Source of the DNA: a bacterium
GTDB lineage: Bacteria; Auribacterota; JABMQX01
Direction of reading: 5' to 3'
Assembly: GCA_030691545.1 (NCBI GenBank)
Contig: JAUYEE010000126.1
Coordinates: 1-62,699, forward strand
Length of the DNA: 62,699 nt
In this document: one piece after another, positions 35,628-43,924 of the stretch
Position numbering within the stretch: the first letter of the stretch is position 1
Layout of the letters: the number at the start of each line of letters is the position of its first letter
The notes under the pieces: generated by a model
Databases searched by the model: none
What the model was told of the DNA's origin: nothing
The model's input: the letters and a program-made list of their open reading frames with translations, nothing else
Program-made: the position numbers and the translations under genes

Positions 35628-36093
35628 GCTCCTCTCCTTTTTGCCTGACCAATGGTGGATTCTCGGCGTGCGGTTTTGACGCGTGCAGCCCCCGCCGTGT
35701 TGCATTCATCTCCGTCCGCCGACAGTGCATTCTATACCCATCTTGTTACAACAATCGAGTACTTTCTTGCGGCATCCGGCAGGGGTTGAGGGGAGAGGCC
35801 CGCCACCATTCGATAAGGTCCGCTGAGGACGGAGTAGCCGCGAAGCGTCACAACCTTCCGATTGCGGATTACGGACAAGGGCTACCACGAAGGCCGCCAC
35901 CGGGGATACATGCTACCGTGCTTTGTGCCTTTCGCCTGCCCGGTCACATGGCTGTGCTCCGCAGGCCCGACGGCGGGCTGGGACGCCAAGCCGGCCGTGC
36001 GCCTGCCTGCGGCCAGGGTGTCCTTCGTGGTTCTCTCTCGTTATACAGAATCCGAAATCGCAAATCCCAAATTCGGTTCCGCAGCCCCCTCAC
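35628..36093. repeat. Intergenic region with dispersed words
   Basis: No gene is visible in these 466 bases. Between about 36012 and 36080 there is GTGTCCTTCGTGGTTCTC, followed by ACAGAATCCGAAATCGCAA and ATCCCAAATTCGG. These are members of two word-like repeat families also seen near 47000-47135. A possible third piece is GATTGCGGATTACGGA at 35859. Confidence 0.55.
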
Positions 36094-37455
36094 TCAGCTT
36101 GTTGTATCCAGCCCATACTCCCCGGCCTTTTCCCTGACAGTGTCCTCGGGCAGGTCCAGTTTTTTCGCCGCCGCGGAAACATCTCCTTCGGACGACTCCA
36201 GGGCGTCGCGAATCGCGTCTTTCACAATCTCAGAGAGGGAGAGCGTCTGGTGCGCGGAGTCAGGGGCGGGTTCGCGTTGCCGTCGGTAGTGGACAATTTC
36301 CGGGGCAAGGTGCGTCAAGGTAACCGTGGGTCCCTCGTGGAGGACAACGACTCTCTCGATGACGTTCTCCAGCTCCCGAACGTTGCCGGGCCACGGGTAA
36401 TTCAGGATGGCGACCATCGCTTCCTGGGAAAACCCCGTGAACGTCTTCTTGTTTTGCTCGGCAAACGTCTTGAGGAAGTGTGTCGCCAGGAGCGGGAGGT
36501 CGCCCGCCCTTTCCCTCACTGGTTGCAGGTGAACCGGCACCACCATCAAGCGGTAGTAAAAATCCTCTCGAAAGGTCCCTCGCTCTACTTCCCTCTCGGG
36601 GTCCTTATTCGTAGCGGCAATGAGGCGCACGTCAGCGGTAAGGGTTTCCGTTCCGCCGACTCGCTGGAACGTCCGGTCCTGAAGGAACCGAAGGAGCTTG
36701 ACCTGGATGTCGGCGCTCATGTCGCAGATTTCATCGAGAAACAGCGTGCCCCCGTTGGCCGCTTCACAACACCCCTCGTGGCGAGAGATGGCTCCCGTGA
36801 AGGCGCCTTTTTCATGGCCGAACAACTCGCTCTCAAGGAGGTCGCGGGGAATGGCAGCGCAGTTCACGGCAATGAAGGGACCATGGCTCCTTTTGCTCCG
36901 TTTGTGGACAGCGCGAGCGACGAGCTCCTTGCCGGTGCCGCTGTCGCCGGTGATAAAGACTGTCGCGTCGCTCTGGGCGACATTCGAGATGATGCGATAG
37001 ACCGACTGCATCTGAGGGCTGATCCCGATAATGTCGTGGAAGGTGTAACTCTCGGGCGAGGGGCGACGGTGGGCTTGTTCCTGGAGTTCGTGAAGAACGA
37101 TGGCGTTGTGAAGCGTATTCTGCAAGTGGGTGAAATCAAGGGGCTTTTCTAAGAAATCGAAGGCGCCGGATTGCAGGCATTCCACCGCGTGACTCACGGT
37201 CCCTGCGCCGGTAATGATGATGACGGGAATGGTCTCAAAGGCGCCTTTAATCTCCTTGAGGACCGTCACGCCATCTTTGTCGGGGAGCTTGAGGTCGAGG
37301 AGCACGGCGCTCGGGCGATGACGGACGAGGGCGCCCATGACTTCCGCGGCCGACCCGCAGGTGACGACACGATAGCGCATGTGCCGCAGGCATTTGACAA
37401 TGGGGTCGAGAGCGCGTTTCTCGTCCTCGACGACCAGGACTGTTCGTGACGGCAT
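36094..37455 (-). CDS. NtrC-family sigma54-dependent response regulator
   Basis: ATG 37455 gives MPSRTVLVVEDEK and a 453-residue protein; the frame upstream reads through a palindromic repeat. The receiver domain has the acidic pair ED at residues 10-11, the phospho-acceptor D54 in LLDLKLPD, and the KP pair in FLEKPLDF. The AAA+ domain has the Walker A GDSGTGKE and the sigma54-contact loop GAFTGA within FGHEKGAFTGAISRH, plus GTLFLDEICDM and WPGNVRELENVIE. The C-terminus is a short Fis-like helix-turn-helix (SEGDVSAAAKKLDLPEDTVREK). No partner histidine kinase lies next to it. Its targets would be sigma54 promoters; none was identified. Confidence 0.93.
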   Translation of the reverse strand: MPSRTVLVVEDEKRALDPIVKCLRHMRYRVVTCGSAAEVMGALVRHRPSAVLLDLKLPDKDGVTVLKEIKGAFETIPVIIITGAGTVSHAVECLQSGAFDFLEKPLDFTHLQNTLHNAIVLHELQEQAHRRPSPESYTFHDIIGISPQMQSVYRIISNVAQSDATVFITGDSGTGKELVARAVHKRSKRSHGPFIAVNCAAIPRDLLESELFGHEKGAFTGAISRHEGCCEAANGGTLFLDEICDMSADIQVKLLRFLQDRTFQRVGGTETLTADVRLIAATNKDPEREVERGTFREDFYYRLMVVPVHLQPVRERAGDLPLLATHFLKTFAEQNKKTFTGFSQEAMVAILNYPWPGNVRELENVIERVVVLHEGPTVTLTHLAPEIVHYRRQREPAPDSAHQTLSLSEIVKDAIRDALESSEGDVSAAAKKLDLPEDTVREKAGEYGLDTTS

Positions 37456-37475
37456 GGGTTTCCCTTCTTCTGACG

Positions 37476-37524
37476 CAGCGCAAGCTTCCAGCTTGCGGGA
37501 TGCAGGCAGGATGCCTGCGCTACG
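37476..37524. repeat. Short palindromic repeat pair
   Basis: Two hairpins, GCAAGCTTCCAGCTTGC and GCAGGCAGGATGCCTGC, lie between the regulator and the arginine decarboxylase gene. They match the family inside the first gene and at 6100. Confidence 0.65.
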
Positions 37525-37541
37525 AGCCGCACCCCGTTCTC

Positions 37542-38090
37542 CTATGGCAGAAAGACGGCGCACGCGACGACGGTGGTGTAGCCTTTGTCGCGGATGACCG
37601 CCGACTGGGTGATGTTGCTGGTTCGGACGATTTTCTTGCTGATACGGAAAACCTCTTCCTTCTCGTCCCAGTTCTTGTCCTCGTCGAATTCAATGCCCAA
37701 TGTGGAGGCGAGCATCGCCGCGGCAAGGTCCTCGGCATAATCACCGGCGGCTTTCTCCGTTTGGCCGAAGGCGTAGTGTTCGCTCAGATAACCGTAAATC
37801 GTCTTGTCCGCCGGAATCGCGCATCCCACGGAGGCAGCGAGAAGGCGGCGAGGCTCGTTGCTGCTGAGCCGACTCATGACCACATAGGTAATCTGCCCGG
37901 GAAGCATCTCCTGCAACCCCTGAGCCCGGGAGACAATCTTACAGCCCGGCGGCAAGATGCTGCTGACGTGGACAAGGTTATATTTCTCAATACCCGCAGC
38001 GCGAAGAGCCAACTCGAAAGACCTTAATTCCTCCCGATGAGAACCAACGCCCTTTGTGAAGAACACTTTGCCTGGCACCATGATCGTCAT
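37542..38090 (-). CDS. Pyruvoyl-dependent arginine decarboxylase
   Basis: A 182-residue protein of the PvlArgDC family. It converts arginine to agmatine, the entry to polyamine synthesis. The proenzyme cleaves itself at the conserved Ser-Ser (S43-S44 in [11 protein letters not shown]), leaving an N-terminal pyruvoyl group on the large subunit. Other family segments are [39 protein letters not shown] and [22 protein letters not shown], which has conserved Glu and Gly residues near the active site. Length agrees with the family. The gene lies 86 nt upstream of the NtrC-type regulator on the same strand, which may reflect co-transcription. Confidence 0.92.
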   Translation of the reverse strand: MTIMVPGKVFFTKGVGSHREELRSFELALRAAGIEKYNLVHVSSILPPGCKIVSRAQGLQEMLPGQITYVVMSRLSSNEPRRLLAASVGCAIPADKTIYGYLSEHYAFGQTEKAAGDYAEDLAAAMLASTLGIEFDEDKNWDEKEEVFRISKKIVRTSNITQSAVIRDKGYTTVVACAVFLP

Positions 38091-38634
38091 TTGAACCGTC
38101 TCCCAGTCCTGGCGTTCTATCCGACAAAGTTCACGACGCGTTGTCTTATATCACACCTGTCTGCGGAAAATCAAGATGGCAATGCGCTCGAGTGTGGCTA
38201 CAGAGAAGTGGCAACCGTGTAAGCCGGACACTCAGGGGAGCCGCGCCATGGAAGCGTGGCCATAACTCGTCGTACCGCCGGCACCTTGCCCCCCGTTGTA
38301 GCGCAGGCGTCTCGCCTGCATCCTTTCATTGACGTGCTCGGCGCTCAAGCAAGCCTCTGGCCACCGCCTTCTGAGGGCGGGACGCCCTCAGGACAGCCGC
38401 CGAGACGGCGGCGTTACCTATTCTGCCCATCACGAGGCCAATCCTCCCACACTCACGGGACACACCGCTCAAATACGGCCGCACCCATGCCGTCAAGCGA
38501 TTCCCCTTGCGCGAGGGGAGAGCGATTCAATAGAGAAAATCGAAGGATGCCCTGCCATTCTGCATAACTATATGGTAAAAGACGTGAGGTGTGCGCGGAG
38601 CACGCCCACATTGCAGCGCAAGGACGCTTCCCCT
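38091..38634. repeat. Repeat-rich intergenic region upstream of the efflux genes
   Basis: This 544-bp gap has palindromic repeats at 38270-38318 (GCGCAGGCGTCTCGCCTGC) and 38357-38418 (GAGGGCGGGACGCCCTC, CCGCCGAGACGGCGG). The second ends in the same GGCGGCGTTACC as the in-frame copy at 322-336. A short ATACGGCCGCACCC word is at about 38475. No additional gene is seen; a promoter for the efflux genes should lie here but no clear match was found. Confidence 0.6.
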
Positions 38635-39915
38635 ATGGCAAAGCGGAAACGAAAGAAGAAAAAGCTTAAGTTCCTGATTATCTTCCTCTTGCTCGCCGGA
38701 GGCGGGTACGCTTTCTATCATTTCCGGATAGCGGGGAAGAAAGTGGAGGATGTGGATGCCCCCGTTTCTCTGAAAAAGGGGGCGGTGGTGGACCGCCTCA
38801 CGGAAACCGGCAAAGTCGAATACGAGCGGATTGTGGATGTGAAGTCCGCGATATCCGGGCGTGTGAAAATGCTCTCGGTGGATGACGGACAAGATGTCAA
38901 TGCAAATGACGTCATGGCCGTCATCGGACCCGACCCGGACCAGGCGCTGCGCCTTTCGGAGGCGGCGGTTTCCGTCAAAAGAAGCAACATTATGTGGAAA
39001 CAAAAAGAGAAGGAGTACCAACGGCTCAGCCAGCTTTTTGAAAAGCAGCTCATCTCCAAAGAGCAACTGGAGAACGCTAAGGACGAGCTCGACCTGGCCA
39101 AGTACAATTACGAGCTCGCTCAGCTTCAATTGAGCATTCTGGAGGAGGAAGTCAAGTCCGAAGAGACCGAACCTTCCGAAGAGAAGCCCGGGGAGACACT
39201 TCCTTCTGTGGAGAATCCCGGCGAAGAAGAGGATATGGAGTCAAAAATCCAGTTGCAGGACTTCAAGGTCCAGGCTCCGTTAACCGGAGTTGTCCTGACG
39301 CGAAACATCGAGGAAGGGGACATGGTCATTCGCGGCACGTCGTCCTTCACCCAGGGGACCACTCTGTTCCGAATTGGCGACCCGCGCAAGATTATTGTCT
39401 CGTCCATGATCAATGAGATTGACGTGCCCAAGCTTTCCGTCGGCATGCCCGTGAAAATCATTCCGAACGCAGACGAACAGAAAACCTACCAGGGCAAAAT
39501 CGAGAAAATCTCGCCTCAAGGAATCAATGTCAACAGCATCATCTACTACCGCGTGGAAATCGTTGTCCTGAAACCGGATTCGTTCCTCAAGCAGGAGATG
39601 ACCTGCGACGTGGACGTCGTCCTCGGAGAAAAAGAGGATGTCTCTTACCTTCCCGTCGAGGCTGTACTGAAGGTTTACCAGAAGGACAAGGAGAGCAAAG
39701 AGACCAAGCAGATAGACAAGTATATGGTTTTCAAGAAAACCGGCGACAAATACAAGAAGACTGAGGTGAAGGTGGGGCTGAAGAGCGAGTCGCGAATGGA
39801 GATTCTCGGCGGGTTGACGCCAGAGGATAAGGTGCATCCCGACGCCGAAAAGATGGAGAAAAAAGAAAAGAAGAAGGACGAGGAGAAAGAATCCGACCGT
39901 GCTGAGACAATATAG
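38635..39915 (+). CDS. MacA/HlyD-type efflux periplasmic adaptor
   Basis: From ATG 38635 (MAKRKRKKKK) the protein has 426 residues; upstream codons read through repeats. A basic stretch is followed by one membrane anchor (LKFLIIFLLLAGGGYAF). The membrane-fusion-protein layout follows: a barrel-sandwich strand (GRVKMLSVDDGQDVNANDVMA), a coiled coil of about 100 residues (QALRLSEAAVSVKRSNIMWK to SEETEPSEE), the returning strand VQAPLTGVVLTRNIEEGDMV and a beta-barrel region. The C-terminus is very rich in Lys and Glu. The coiled coil contains an extended acidic insert (EVKSEETEPSEEKPGETL) not usual for MacA. It couples the ABC permease to TolC encoded downstream. Confidence 0.88.
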   Translation: MAKRKRKKKKLKFLIIFLLLAGGGYAFYHFRIAGKKVEDVDAPVSLKKGAVVDRLTETGKVEYERIVDVKSAISGRVKMLSVDDGQDVNANDVMAVIGPDPDQALRLSEAAVSVKRSNIMWKQKEKEYQRLSQLFEKQLISKEQLENAKDELDLAKYNYELAQLQLSILEEEVKSEETEPSEEKPGETLPSVENPGEEEDMESKIQLQDFKVQAPLTGVVLTRNIEEGDMVIRGTSSFTQGTTLFRIGDPRKIIVSSMINEIDVPKLSVGMPVKIIPNADEQKTYQGKIEKISPQGINVNSIIYYRVEIVVLKPDSFLKQEMTCDVDVVLGEKEDVSYLPVEAVLKVYQKDKESKETKQIDKYMVFKKTGDKYKKTEVKVGLKSESRMEILGGLTPEDKVHPDAEKMEKKEKKKDEEKESDRAETI

Positions 39916-40090
39916 CGCTCCCAACGCACGCTCTGGAGAAGATAGGGAGAAAGGAACCGCAGATGAGAGCACATCCCGGACCCCAGACCCCCAACCCCCG
40001 ACCCCATACCCCAGACGGAAGCAGAAGAAGCCGAGCTGAGAGCGAAGATGAACGCCAAGGAGAGAGTTTCTCCTAAGGCGAGGTTGTTCG

Positions 40091-41311
40091 ATGCTTGATT
40101 CAGTTAACATGGCGTTGAGCCAGCTTCGGGCGAACAAGCTGCGATCGGTTCTGACCCTTCTTGGCATTATCATCGGCGTCGGATCGGTTGTCGGCGTAGT
40201 CTCCATGGGGGAAGGGCTTCGCTCGAAGGTGATGACCGAGATTGACAAGATAGGCGGCAGCCGGTTGATCTTCGTATCCCCGCCGCCTGTTTACTACCGC
40301 AAAGACGGACGCTGGACCCACCGCCCCTGGGTCGAGAACCTGACGCTCCGGGACGCCGACCTGATTCTCGAAGAATGCGCAGATGTGGCGAGTGTCATCC
40401 CCATCGGTGGGTCCGGGGAAACGGTCAAATTCGGTCGGGCTTCCACGGAATGCAACCTCGATGGGGTTCGCCCTGACTACGCGGAAGTGATGGATTGGAA
40501 CGTGGTTCGCGGGCGATTCGTCAATGACACGGATTTCGCGGAAGCGCGCAAAGTGGTCGTGTTGGGCGACCAGGTTAAGGAGGACCTCTTTGGCACGCGG
40601 GAGGCCCTCGGAAACGAGGTGAGAATCCGCGACCAGCGCTATGTGGTCGTCGGCGTCATGGAAGACAAGCGGGTTTTTGGCCATAACTGGGGGCAGAATA
40701 TCCTCATCCCACTCAGCACTGCCCAGAAAAGGATTTTCGGCAACAAGTACCTGAATGCCCTCCTCGTGTACTGCACGGACAGCACCAAAGCGCGATCCGT
40801 GAACAAGGACTTGGGGAAGTTCTTCAAGCGACATCACGAGCATGGGGGGGAGTTCCGAATCGAGTCCGCCGAGACGATGATCGAGAAGGTGGACCACATC
40901 ATCAACATCCTGAAGATGGTTGTGGGGGGAATCGCCGGGGTCTCCCTTTTGGTGGGCGGGATAGGGATTATGAATATCATGTTAGTCTCGGTCACGGAGC
41001 GCACCAGAGAGATCGGCATTCGGAAAGCCATCGGAGCCAAGCGACGCCACATCCTGCTTCAGTTTCTCACGGAGGCCGTCGTGTTGAGCCTCTGCGGCGG
41101 AGCTGTCGGGATTCTCTTTGGCACAGGTCTTGGCATAGGAATATCCGAGGTTATTGGCCACTTCGCGAAGGAGCCGTTCCCGAGCAAGGTGTCGGTGCAG
41201 GCGGTGGCGGTAGCGATAAGCTTCGCTTTTCTCACAGGCGTGTTTTTTGGAGTGTATCCCGCGAGAAAGGCATCCCTCTTGGACCCTGTGGAAGCGTTGC
41301 GCTATGAATAA
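40091..41311 (+). CDS. MacB-like ABC transporter permease (FtsX family)
   Basis: A 406-residue permease with an N-terminal membrane helix (LRSVLTLLGIIIGVGSVVGVVSMGEGL), a large periplasmic MacB-core domain (VASVIPIGGSGET, GRFVNDTDFAEARKVVVLGDQV, QNILIPLSTAQ), then three helices of the FtsX type. These include GGIAGVSLLVGGIGIMNIMLVSV, TERTREIGIRKAIGAK and the last YPARKASLLDPVEALRYE, the classic MacB/LolC tail. No fused ATPase is present; the ATPase is a separate gene at 43209. The last codons overlap the next start by 8 nt (ATGAATAA), so it is coupled to the TolC gene. Confidence 0.92.
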   Translation: MLDSVNMALSQLRANKLRSVLTLLGIIIGVGSVVGVVSMGEGLRSKVMTEIDKIGGSRLIFVSPPPVYYRKDGRWTHRPWVENLTLRDADLILEECADVASVIPIGGSGETVKFGRASTECNLDGVRPDYAEVMDWNVVRGRFVNDTDFAEARKVVVLGDQVKEDLFGTREALGNEVRIRDQRYVVVGVMEDKRVFGHNWGQNILIPLSTAQKRIFGNKYLNALLVYCTDSTKARSVNKDLGKFFKRHHEHGGEFRIESAETMIEKVDHIINILKMVVGGIAGVSLLVGGIGIMNIMLVSVTERTREIGIRKAIGAKRRHILLQFLTEAVVLSLCGGAVGILFGTGLGIGISEVIGHFAKEPFPSKVSVQAVAVAISFAFLTGVFFGVYPARKASLLDPVEALRYE

Positions 41312-42914
41312 AATCTCGTTCACGCAAACATTCGCCGTAGCAAGCGCAAGAATCGCCGCAACAATAGCGGCGGCGACAGCGTTGACTCTTTCCGTCGCCC
41401 CCTGCGTGCGGGCTGAGGGGGACTCCTCGGATGCCGAGGGAAAGGAAGGCGGAGCTCGCTTGTCTCTCGAAGAATGCCTCCGGCGCACGCTTGAGGCGAA
41501 CCTATCGCTGTCGGCGCAAGCCCTGACCATTGGAATCGCCGAGCAGGGGGTCATGTCTGCGGACGCAGCGTTCGACTCTCAACTCGGCCTTGACCTTCTG
41601 TACGAGAAAACGCGGAGCCAACGCGAGGGCGTTGACAGCGACCGCCGCCGCACTGACCTGAGCTGGAGCAAGAAAGTCCGCACCGGCCAGGTCCTCCGCG
41701 TCACTCACAACGCCTCGCGCTCCAACGGCGAACAGGACGTTCCCATCCCTCCTTTCTACGACCTCGATTGGACGTTCTCGGCCGTTCAGCCTCTCGCGAA
41801 AGGGGCCGGTCGCACGGTGAACATGGCCCCCGTCTGGATCGCCCGGAACGAGGAACAGCGAGCCGTCCTCGCCACGGAAGAAGAAATTATGAACCTCTTA
41901 GGGAGAGTCGAAGCCGCCTATCTCAACCTTATGTACGCCATTCGGTTCTTAGACGTCCAGCAATCGGGCCTGAAATTGGCCCAGGAGCTTCTGGCCAAGA
42001 ACGAGGAACTCGCGCGGATCGGAAAACTCCCCCAACGGTCCATCGAAGTCCAGCAGGCCAAAGCCTCCATCGCCACGCGAGAAGAAGGGGTCATCATCGC
42101 GCTCAGCGACATCGCCAAATCCGCAGACTCTTTGCGCCGCCTCATGAACCTCCCCGTCCGCCAGGAAGAAGAGGGGGCATCACTGATTCCGGCCGATGAG
42201 CCGCTCACGGAACTCCAGATTCCCCCGGTTGAGGAGAGCCTATCATTTGCCATAGCGCATCGCCCCCAGGTCCAGTCGCTCAAGTTCGTCCTGGACAGCG
42301 CCACCCTGGAGCTGGCCGCAGCGCGAAACAACCGCCTCCCGAACGTTGACCTTCGCGCAGACGTCGGCTTTGCCGGGGCAAATGGAAACTATGGCAACGC
42401 GTTTGACGAGCTATCGGAAGGGCACGATTACGTGTGGCAAGTGGGTTTGTCGGTGAGCTATCCGTGGGGGAATCGCGCCGCGCGCAGCCAGTACAACCAG
42501 GCAAGACTCAATCTCGAAAGGGCGAAGATTCTCCTGAACGATTTCTTGGAGGAACTGAGGCTGGAGGTGGTTAACGCCCATCGCAACATTCAAACCAACA
42601 TCAAACGAATGTCCTCCACAAAGGCGGCTGTCGAGCAAGCCGAACTCCAGCTCCAATTGGAGAACGAGCTATTCACTCAAGGAATGTCCAATAGCTTCCG
42701 CCTCCTCCAGTTTCAGGACGACCTCATCGCCGCAAGAATCCGCCACCTCGCCGCGACGATTGACTTCAACGGCTCGTACTATAGCTTGCTGCGGGTCGAG
42801 GGGCGAGGCATTCGCAACCAACAGTTCGACCTGACCGACATCGCGGAGAAAATCCTCCGGCAGGCCCGTCCGCAAAGGCGAAAGCTGGTCTCGGACAGGG
42901 ACCTCCCCATGTGA
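41304..42914 (+). CDS. TolC-like outer membrane efflux protein
   Basis: The start ATG 41304 overlaps the permease stop. A signal peptide (VASARIAATIAAATALTLSVAPCVRA) is followed by two OEP repeats of the TolC fold, each with long alpha-helices. Examples are EECLRRTLEANLSLSAQALTI, QSGLKLAQELLAKNEELARIG, VEESLSFAIAHRPQVQSLKF and SYPWGNRAARSQYNQARLNL. The 536-residue length agrees with TolC-family channels. It would form the outer membrane channel of the efflux pump with the upstream adaptor and permease. A repeat block separates it from the ATPase gene. Confidence 0.92.
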   Translation: MNKISFTQTFAVASARIAATIAAATALTLSVAPCVRAEGDSSDAEGKEGGARLSLEECLRRTLEANLSLSAQALTIGIAEQGVMSADAAFDSQLGLDLLYEKTRSQREGVDSDRRRTDLSWSKKVRTGQVLRVTHNASRSNGEQDVPIPPFYDLDWTFSAVQPLAKGAGRTVNMAPVWIARNEEQRAVLATEEEIMNLLGRVEAAYLNLMYAIRFLDVQQSGLKLAQELLAKNEELARIGKLPQRSIEVQQAKASIATREEGVIIALSDIAKSADSLRRLMNLPVRQEEEGASLIPADEPLTELQIPPVEESLSFAIAHRPQVQSLKFVLDSATLELAAARNNRLPNVDLRADVGFAGANGNYGNAFDELSEGHDYVWQVGLSVSYPWGNRAARSQYNQARLNLERAKILLNDFLEELRLEVVNAHRNIQTNIKRMSSTKAAVEQAELQLQLENELFTQGMSNSFRLLQFQDDLIAARIRHLAATIDFNGSYYSLLRVEGRGIRNQQFDLTDIAEKILRQARPQRRKLVSDRDLPM

Positions 42915-43208
42915 CCGAAAAGTGCACTGATGATTCTTCGAGAAACGCGATCGCCCGGCGGCAGTGGGTGTGGCTTTGTTGTAACGACATTGCGTCACTA
43001 CGGGTTTTCCCTGTCCGGCCAGCCGGCGCTTTGGTCGCCGCAGTGTTCCAAGCCCCAACGGGGCGAAATAACATAGCCCAGGGCAACGCCCTGGGAACGT
43101 CGTCCGAACAAAAAGCAACCAGCCCTGTAAGGGCGGAATAAGAAAACGTGGCCGAGCAGGCCCCGAGCTTCACGCCGGGCTTTCCGAGGGGAGACAAGGC
43201 CGACAAAG
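42915..43208. repeat. Intergenic fragment of the composite repeat
   Basis: Positions 43042-43142 have the order AGCCCCAACGGGGCGAAAT, GCCCAGGGCAACGCCCTGGG, AGCCCTGTAAGGGCGGAATA, a shorter version of the ~210-bp repeat at 26431 and 46070. An additional GGCGGCAGTGGGTGTGGC word is at 42958. The block separates the TolC and ATPase genes of one functional unit. Confidence 0.75.
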
Positions 43209-43886
43209 ATGGACAATGGCGAGATCATCCAACTGACTGAGATAACGAAGACCTACCGGGTCGGCGAATCGGAGGTCCATGCTCTGGACGGACTATCTTT
43301 ATCCATCCGGGAGGGCGACCTTCTGGCCATCATGGGCCCCTCCGGTTCCGGCAAATCCACCCTGATGAACATCCTCGGCTGCCTCGATGTGTCGGACAGC
43401 GGGCAGTACCTCCTCCGCGGCACCGAAGTCTCGGAGATGGACGAGGACGAGCTTTCCGAAATCCGCAACCGCGAGATTGGCTTCGTCTTCCAGATGTTCA
43501 ATCTCCTCCCGCGGATGAGCGTCCTGAGGAACGTGGAGCTTCCACTCGCCTATGCCGGGGCCCCATGGAGAAAGCGGCGGCAAGCAGCACGGGACGCACT
43601 CGAGCAGGTCGGCCTCGGTCATCGCACCCAACACAAACCGACGGAGCTATCCGGCGGGGAAAGGCAAAGGGTCGCCATCGCGCGAGCCTTGGTGAACCGC
43701 CCCGCGATTGTCCTCGCCGATGAACCGACAGGAAATCTCGACTCCAAGACCGGCGAGGAAATCATGAAGCTCCTCGTCGAGCTAAACAAACAGGGGCGAA
43801 CCCTCGTCATCGTCACCCACGATGAATACGTCGCCGGACACGCCAACCGCATCATCCGCCTCAAAGACGGCCGCATTCAGGACTGA
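43209..43886 (+). CDS. ABC transporter ATP-binding protein (MacB/LolD type)
   Basis: A 225-residue ATPase. Walker A is GPSGSGKST (~residues 37-45), the Q-loop is in FVFQMFNLLPRMSVLRN, the signature is LSGGERQRVA, and Walker B with the catalytic Glu is IVLADEPTG. The H-loop is TLVIVTHDEYVA. The closest subfamily is the FtsE/LolD/MacB ATPases, which pair with FtsX-type permeases such as the one at 40091. It is the fourth gene of the efflux cluster and is separated from the rest by repeat DNA, so it may be expressed from the same transcript or independently. Confidence 0.93.
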   Translation: MDNGEIIQLTEITKTYRVGESEVHALDGLSLSIREGDLLAIMGPSGSGKSTLMNILGCLDVSDSGQYLLRGTEVSEMDEDELSEIRNREIGFVFQMFNLLPRMSVLRNVELPLAYAGAPWRKRRQAARDALEQVGLGHRTQHKPTELSGGERQRVAIARALVNRPAIVLADEPTGNLDSKTGEEIMKLLVELNKQGRTLVIVTHDEYVAGHANRIIRLKDGRIQD

Positions 43887-43905
43887 GCACACACGCTCAA
43901 CGCCA

Positions 43906-43924
43906 CAGAACCTTTATTGTTCTG
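43906..43924. terminator. Small hairpin between convergent genes
   Basis: CAGAAC and GTTCTG form a 6-bp stem around a 7-nt loop between the stop codons of the ATPase (+) and the DUF3352-like gene (-). No strong U-tract follows in either direction, so a terminator role is uncertain. Confidence 0.3.
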
